From Frankiaceae bacterium (lineage in GTDB: Bacteria; Actinomycetota; Actinomycetes; Mycobacteriales; SCTD01), in NCBI GenBank assembly GCA_016650445.1, contig JAENVS010000027.1, positions 1 to 64,000 on the forward strand: a stretch of DNA of 64,000 nt, in the 5' to 3' direction. The translations under genes and the position numbers were made by a program. Numbering within the stretch: position 1 is the first letter of the stretch; each line of letters starts with the position of its first letter. The notes under the pieces were generated by a model, which saw only the letters and a list, made by a program, of their open reading frames with translations, made no database searches and had not been told where the DNA came from. Shown here piece by piece: positions 60,304-64,000 of this stretch.

Positions 60304-60759
60304 TCATCGCGTCGTTCCGATCGTGAGCCCCTGCAGCAGCCGAGCCACCTTGGTCGCGCCGGGTGCGCGTCGCGCGTGGCTGCCGAGCACGGCGTGCAGG
60401 GAGAACGCGCGTCCCGACACGGAGAAGAACCACTGCGCGCCGGTGTTGCCGGCTCTGGTCCGCTGCAGCACGTCGGGGGAGAAGTCCGACGGCTTGGGGA
60501 CCGGGATCCGGCTCGCCTTGAACAGCACCTTGCCGGCGTCCTTGGCGTCGTACTCGAGCATCGCGATGAAGGCGTCGTCGGGACCCAGAGTCTCGACGAC
60601 GCCGCTGCCGAAGTCGCCGCGCTGCTCAGGCAGGGCCACGGTGGCGGCGTGCAGCAGCACGTTGCCCGGTTGACCGGGTTGCGACGGCGCCTGCCGACGC
60701 ACCCGCGCCTCCCAGCCGGGCGCGAGCTCGAGCCGCAGCCCACCCGCCACCAGGGTCAC
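60304..60759 (-). CDS. small conserved protein of the mau-like operon
   Basis: 151 residues from a GTG overlapping the previous membrane-protein stop (GTGA). Beta-rich, soluble, with no Cys and no signal: GLRLELAPGWEARVRR at the start, AQWFFSVSGRAFSLHAVLGSHA near the end. A PsbP/lipoprotein-like fold is possible. It lies 7 bases before the MauA-like gene and probably helps its assembly. Confidence 0.75.
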   Translation of the reverse strand: MTLVAGGLRLELAPGWEARVRRQAPSQPGQPGNVLLHAATVALPEQRGDFGSGVVETLGPDDAFIAMLEYDAKDAGKVLFKASRIPVPKPSDFSPDVLQRTRAGNTGAQWFFSVSGRAFSLHAVLGSHARRAPGATKVARLLQGLTIGTTR

Positions 60760-61316
60760 GCTGTGACCGCCAGCGCGACGGCGGCCGCGCCGAGCACCAC
60801 GACGGTGGCCCGGCCGGCGGCCGCGGACATCCGCTCGAGCCCCGCAGCGACGGACCGAAGCCGGTCCGGTGTCGTCGCTGTGCGGAGCAGCAGGATGGGC
60901 AACGCACGCACCAGACCGAAGCAGCTGCCGATGGCCGCGCCGACGACCAGGCTGCCGCCCAGCGCGCACAACGCGAGGGCGGCATAGGTCGCCGCACTCG
61001 TGACGATGGTGACGAACCCGAGTCCGAGCTGGTAGCCGTAGCCCACGCCGTAGACCCACCCGCGGTAGCGCGACAGCCAGTCCTCGTCGACCTGGCGGCG
61101 CACCGTCGGCAGCCGGCGCACGAGGTCGGCGACAGCGGCCACTGCGCAGACCGCCGCCGCGACGATCGGCTGCGGGCTGAACAGGGACCCGAGCGCGCCG
61201 AGTGCTGCGCCGATCGTCAGCCCGCCGAGGACCGACGCGACGACATAGGCCGTCACGGTGGTGCCCCAGCGGTGTCCTCGGGCCCGCTCACCGAGCGGGC
61301 TGATGCTCGTCAGCAT
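60756..61316 (-). CDS. membrane protein of the mau-like operon
   Basis: 186 residues from ATG 61316 with a GAGG site. Four to five helices: VVASVLGGLTIGAALGALGSLF, IVAAAVCAVAAVADLV, the YGYQLGLGFVTIVTSAATYAALALCALGGSLVVGAAIG double span and TVVVLGAAAVALAVTA. A cytoplasmic RRLPTVRRQVDEDWLSRYRGWVY loop separates them, and single Cys residues sit in the spans. It resembles the CcdA/MauF idea of a thiol-linked membrane protein only loosely. Function unknown. Confidence 0.75.
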   Translation of the reverse strand: MLTSISPLGERARGHRWGTTVTAYVVASVLGGLTIGAALGALGSLFSPQPIVAAAVCAVAAVADLVRRLPTVRRQVDEDWLSRYRGWVYGVGYGYQLGLGFVTIVTSAATYAALALCALGGSLVVGAAIGSCFGLVRALPILLLRTATTPDRLRSVAAGLERMSAAAGRATVVVLGAAAVALAVTA

Positions 61317-61325
61317 CGACTCACC

Positions 61326-61391
61326 TCAAGGGGACCAGGTCGCGCGCAGTGCCGCGATCGTGGCCACGAGGAGACCGGCGAGCAACATCAT
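61326..61391 (-). CDS. candidate 21-residue hydrophobic small protein
   Basis: Below the track cutoff as a separate gene. Its ATGATG overlaps the TGA of the preceding tiny ORF, and it ends 9 bases before the next gene's ATG. The product MMLLAGLLVATIAALRATWSP is a single membrane helix. Overlap on the upstream side and the same MMLL start as its neighbour suggest it is translated in the chain. No homologue is known to me. Confidence 0.5.
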   Translation of the reverse strand: MMLLAGLLVATIAALRATWSP

Positions 61392-61476
61392 GATGTTCGC
61401 TCCAGCAGCGCGCGGCACGCCCGCTCCTTCGTCGCGGGGCACCGCGCACAGATTCCGCTCACGAGCAACATCATGA
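61379..61476. repeat. 15-bp direct repeat bracketing the first tiny ORF
   Basis: CGAGCAACATCATGA occurs at 61379-61393 and 61462-61476, 83 bases apart. Each copy contains a TGATG stop-start junction on the minus strand: one for the mauD stop and the first tiny ORF, the other between the two tiny ORFs. Loss by recombination would remove exactly the first tiny ORF while keeping the coupling. Confidence 0.85.
61388..61474 (-). CDS. candidate 28-residue CxxC small protein
   Basis: Not in the track. ATG 61474 overlaps the MauD-like stop (ATGA) and the frame closes with a TGA overlapping the next ATG. The product begins MMLLVSGICARCPATKERAC, with C-x2-C-P and a third Cys seven residues on; this resembles a mini iron-sulfur or zinc site. 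Placed directly after a thioredoxin-like gene, it could be a redox partner or carrier. Both overlaps support translation. Confidence 0.5.
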   Translation of the reverse strand: MMLLVSGICARCPATKERACRALLERTS

Positions 61477-62160
61477 CGCTTCGTAGAGGCTCGGGTGGCC
61501 CGGCTCGATACCCGCGGCCCGCAGGACGTCGTTGTCGCGCGACTCGCGCACCGCCCCGTTGCCGTGAAGGGCAGTGTCGGCAGCGGCATGGCCCAGCAGG
61601 TTGGCCACCTGCGGCCAGCTCGCACCTGCTCCCTCACCGACGACGCGGCCGTCCTGGACGAGGACGAAGTACGGCGAGCCGGGGACGTCGAAGCCGTCCC
61701 ACCCGGTCGTCGAGCAGACCACCGGCACCACGGCCGGCCGCCGGCTGCGCAGCTCGCTCTCGCTCTCCTCGTCGAGGTCGCGCACCACGACGAGCAGACG
61801 CGCCGCGGCCGGGACAGCCGGAGTGCCCGATGCGAAGGCCGACCAGAACGCCTGGCACGTCGTGCAGCCGGAGGAGAGGAAGGCGAGCAGCGTGCTGCCG
61901 CCCTGCAGCGAGTAGGCCACCGACTCGCCGTCGAGCGTGGTGCCGACGAGGCTGTCGGGCACAGGGCTGTCGCTGCGCCTCGGCGGAACGACGCCGTCGA
62001 TGGTGACCGGCGCCGGACCGTCGCCGGCCCGGTCGAGCTCGAGGCCGGCACCGAGCTCGTGCAGTGCCTTGAGGATCTCGGCGTGGCTGCGCAGGAGACC
62101 TGCGACGAGCACACCGAGCACGAGCACCACCAGGGCGAGGCCGACGATCAGCCCCGTCAC
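61471..62160 (-). CDS. MauD-like membrane-anchored thioredoxin
   Basis: 229 residues from a GTG overlapping the MauE-like stop. One N-terminal anchor (LIVGLALVVLVLGVLVAGLL), then a thioredoxin fold facing outside: the redox pair in FLSSGCTTCQAFW, VPGSPYFVLV with the cis-Pro, and VQDGRVVGEG. In the mau system MauD helps to form the six disulfides of MauA. Here it would do so for the cysteine-rich protein encoded four genes on. Confidence 0.85.
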   Translation of the reverse strand: MTGLIVGLALVVLVLGVLVAGLLRSHAEILKALHELGAGLELDRAGDGPAPVTIDGVVPPRRSDSPVPDSLVGTTLDGESVAYSLQGGSTLLAFLSSGCTTCQAFWSAFASGTPAVPAAARLLVVVRDLDEESESELRSRRPAVVPVVCSTTGWDGFDVPGSPYFVLVQDGRVVGEGAGASWPQVANLLGHAAADTALHGNGAVRESRDNDVLRAAGIEPGHPSLYEAS

Positions 62161-62666
62161 CGCAGCGCCCGTCGCGAGATCAGCGGAAGCACGGCCAGGG
62201 CGACGTAGGTGACGTAGGCCAGGACGGCGCTGACGACGGCGAGGGGCAGGTCGACTGCCGGCGCTGAGCCCCTCGCGACGACAAGGGCAGCGACGGCGAG
62301 GGCAGCCGTCACGGCGACGTGTCCCGGTGTCGGGGGAGTGTCGGTCTTCCCGAAGCAACCGCACGAGGCCAGCGGGCTCCCGCTGCGCAGCGCCCGCAGC
62401 ACGAAGACCGAGAAGCCGGCGTACGACAGGGCGACCCCCAGCGCGACGATCCGCCCGGGGTGGACGAGAGCGGCGAGTCCGAGCAGGGCCTCGAGCGCCG
62501 CGCCGATGCGCACCCAGCGGGCCAGCAGCGGGGCCCGGACGCGCAGGCCGGCAGCCCGGAGCGCGCGGACCAGCGAGAGCGGCTCGTGCACCTTGGCGAC
62601 ACCTGCCACGATGAGCAGGAGCGCTCCCGCGAGGTAGGGCGCGCTCGCGGCTTCCACCCCATGCAC
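62157..62666 (-). CDS. MauE-like membrane protein
   Basis: 169 residues from GTG 62666. Four helices in the MauE/DoxX-like pattern: GALLLIVAGVAKVHEP first, AALEALLGLAALV second, ALGVALSYAGFSVFVLRAL third, and a final pair. The hallmark SPLASCGCFGK lies between helices three and four; its two Cys should exchange electrons with the MauD thioredoxin. It heads the mau-like operon, 30 bases after the LysE gene. Confidence 0.87.
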   Translation of the reverse strand: MHGVEAASAPYLAGALLLIVAGVAKVHEPLSLVRALRAAGLRVRAPLLARWVRIGAALEALLGLAALVHPGRIVALGVALSYAGFSVFVLRALRSGSPLASCGCFGKTDTPPTPGHVAVTAALAVAALVVARGSAPAVDLPLAVVSAVLAYVTYVALAVLPLISRRALR

Positions 62667-62696
62667 GCTAACGCAGGTCCCGGGGAACCGCGGGCT

Positions 62697-63293
62697 TCAG
62701 GACTCCACGGCGAGCCGTACGCCGAACGCGATGAGAACGCAGCCGGACAGTCGCTCGATGCGACGCCGCACGACGTCGTTCCGGAGCCACGAGGTCAGCC
62801 TCTCGACGGCGAGGATCATGGTCGCGAAGTAGAGGACGGTCTCGACCAGGAAGATCCCGCCGAACATCAGCGAGGTCGTGCCGACATCGGCGCCCGCGGG
62901 GACGAGCCCGGGCAGGAACGTCACGAAGAAGACCCCGACTTTCGGGTTGAACAGGTTGCAGGCGAGGCCCGCGTTGTATCCCGTGCCGAGCAGCCCGCTT
63001 CGCTGCAGGCTGCCCCGTGCCCGCAGTGCCTGGACGCCGATGACCAGCAGATAGCCGGCACCGACGACCCGCAGCGCGGTGTAGCCGACCTCGCTGGCCT
63101 TGAGCAGCGCAGCCAGGCCGATGGAGGCCGACACGATCCACACGGTGAGGCCGGTCATGATCCCGGCCGCGGTGCGGATCGCTCCGGCCCGTCCGGAGAC
63201 CGCGACGGCGCGCAGCATCAGCATCGAGTCGGGACCGGGCAGGATCACGAGCACGCCGGCGGCGAGGGCGAACGCGAGCAGCGCCCCCGTCAC
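62697..63293 (-). CDS. LysE-family exporter
   Basis: 198 residues from a GTG overlapping the HIT-like gene stop. Six helices; the family marker PGPDSMLMLRAV follows helix one and GYNAGLACNLFNPKVGVFFVTFLPG is the central conserved block. It exports an amino acid or similar compound by proton exchange. Its link to the mau-like genes downstream may be only positional. Confidence 0.92.
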   Translation of the reverse strand: MTGALLAFALAAGVLVILPGPDSMLMLRAVAVSGRAGAIRTAAGIMTGLTVWIVSASIGLAALLKASEVGYTALRVVGAGYLLVIGVQALRARGSLQRSGLLGTGYNAGLACNLFNPKVGVFFVTFLPGLVPAGADVGTTSLMFGGIFLVETVLYFATMILAVERLTSWLRNDVVRRRIERLSGCVLIAFGVRLAVES

Positions 63294-63871
63294 ATCGCGG
63301 CCGCGACCATCGCCAGATCAGCGGCGTAGACGTCCTCCGGCAGGGCGGGCAGCAGGTCGTCCCAGAGCGCGAGGTTCGAGCCGCGCAGCTGCAGCAGCCC
63401 GGCCGGGCGGGCCAGCGCACACACGTGCAGGTGGGCACCGCCGTCGCCCCACTTGTTGATGTGCACCCGGCCGATCCCCGGGAGGGCGCTGATGGCGCGG
63501 TCGAGACGGACGATGAGCCGTCCCATCTCCGCGCTCATGTCGTCGTCGAGATCGCCGAGGTCGAGGTGCAACCGCGGCATGAGCATCGCCATGAACGGCA
63601 CCCCCGGCGGCGTCTGGAAGCGCACCAGCACCCAGCGCTCATTGCCCCACACGACGTTCTTGTCAGGATCGGCGCAGCGGCCGCACGGCTTGTCACCCTC
63701 GCCGTTGCGCAGTGGCTCCGGCAGGATGGGCTGGTCGAGCGGCTTCACGCGCAGCGACTCCGCTTCGAACGGGAAGATCTCCCAGCCGGCCTGGGCCGGC
63801 ACGGGCAGCCGCCCCTCGGCGTCGGCCGCGCTCAGTGCGTGCGCGTAGTACTCCTCGGGTGTCATCGCCAT
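63290..63871 (-). CDS. HIT-like nucleotide-binding protein
   Basis: 193 residues from ATG 63871; MTPEEYY two codons later is an alternative. KPCGRCADPDKNVVW suggests a zinc knuckle, LVRFQTPPGVPFMAMLMPRLHLDLGDL a core sheet, and VHINKWGDGGAHLHVCALARP holds the His-x-His motif expected for HIT/GalT-like nucleotide hydrolases or transferases. Soluble. Coupled to the LysE gene by a 4-base overlap. Confidence 0.72.
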   Translation of the reverse strand: MAMTPEEYYAHALSAADAEGRLPVPAQAGWEIFPFEAESLRVKPLDQPILPEPLRNGEGDKPCGRCADPDKNVVWGNERWVLVRFQTPPGVPFMAMLMPRLHLDLGDLDDDMSAEMGRLIVRLDRAISALPGIGRVHINKWGDGGAHLHVCALARPAGLLQLRGSNLALWDDLLPALPEDVYAADLAMVAAAM

Positions 63872-63881
63872 GTCAGGACCG

Positions 63882-64000
63882 TCACTGCGGAGGGTCCTGC
63901 GACTGCTCGGCGAGGAAGCGCTCGAGCTCGGCGCCGAGCTCGTCCGCGGTGGGCAGGTCCGCGTTTTCCAGCAGCAGGGTGGAGTCACGCCCGGCGATGA
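63882..64000 (-). CDS. 3' end of an unidentified gene
   Basis: Only the last 39 codons are inside the window, ending in TGA at 63882-63884. They read GRDSTLLLENADLPTADEL then GAELERFLAEQSQDPPQ, an acidic helical tail of the type found at the end of PAC2-like proteins in actinobacteria, but too little is present for a firm call. It precedes the HIT-like gene by 10 bases and is likely to be in its operon. Confidence 0.6.
   Translation of the reverse strand, partial: IAGRDSTLLLENADLPTADELGAELERFLAEQSQDPPQ

Overview
The window is GC-rich and gene-dense, with many GTG starts and 4-base ATGA/GTGA gene overlaps. It carries families typical of Actinomycetota: DUF222/HNH proteins, DUF4192, DUF3089 lipoproteins, a long HrpA helicase, an MbcA/MbcT-like toxin-antitoxin pair and LGFP repeats. 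It reads as chromosome of a free-living actinobacterium; order and genus cannot be fixed from the sequence alone. No rRNA, tRNA, CRISPR array, transposase or integrase was recognised. All family assignments come from reading motifs, not from database searches.

Layout. 1-5473: the 3' end of a DUF222/HNH protein, a small membrane protein, and a four-gene minus-strand operon (PNPOx-fold protein, metallo-beta-lactamase of alkyl-sulfatase type, unknown beta-rich protein, acyl-CoA dehydrogenase/oxidase). 5540-8716: a secreted caspase-like protein, a sulfite-oxidase-type molybdopterin enzyme and a ribokinase-type kinase. 8713-33737: a large two-armed aminosugar locus. The minus arm encodes a ROK sugar kinase, an alpha/beta hydrolase, a secreted double-PHP protein, a SIS-domain protein, an ADP-ribosylglycohydrolase-fold protein and a secreted protein of unknown family. 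The plus arm encodes NagA, an alpha/beta hydrolase, a DegT aminotransferase, a Gfo/Idh dehydrogenase, a ceramidase-like protein, a GH84 N-acetylglucosaminidase and a LivG-type ATPase, each overlapping the next by 4 bases. A convergent ROK repressor follows, then a branched-chain-type ABC importer with a fused LivH-LivM permease and an MFS-LivF fusion, and a paralogue of the secreted unknown protein. I infer that the locus imports and dismantles an N-acetylglucosamine conjugate under ROK control.

33780-58796: flavin monooxygenase, toxin-antitoxin pair with a clear tandem-palindrome operator, DinB protein, ECF sigma factor with membrane partner, DUF4192 protein, NAD-binding protein, permuted papain-like protein, P450, several small membrane proteins and lipoproteins, a decayed DUF222/HNH pseudogene, methyltransferase, NUDIX, DUF3089 lipoprotein, HrpA, GGDEF protein, SpoU rRNA/tRNA methyltransferase, a lipoprotein with an in-frame amber codon, SDR, MaoC and VOC proteins.

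58812-64000 (all minus strand): a compact operon resembling part of the methylamine-utilisation (mau) maturation system. It encodes MauE-like and MauD-like thiol-redox proteins, two previously uncalled tiny overlapping ORFs, two unknown proteins (one membrane, one soluble) and a Tat-exported, cysteine-rich MauA-like protein fused to LGFP cell-wall-binding repeats. Heavy-chain and MauG genes are not seen, so it looks like a disulfide-rich surface protein with its own oxidative-folding machinery rather than a methylamine dehydrogenase. A HIT-like protein and a LysE exporter precede it.
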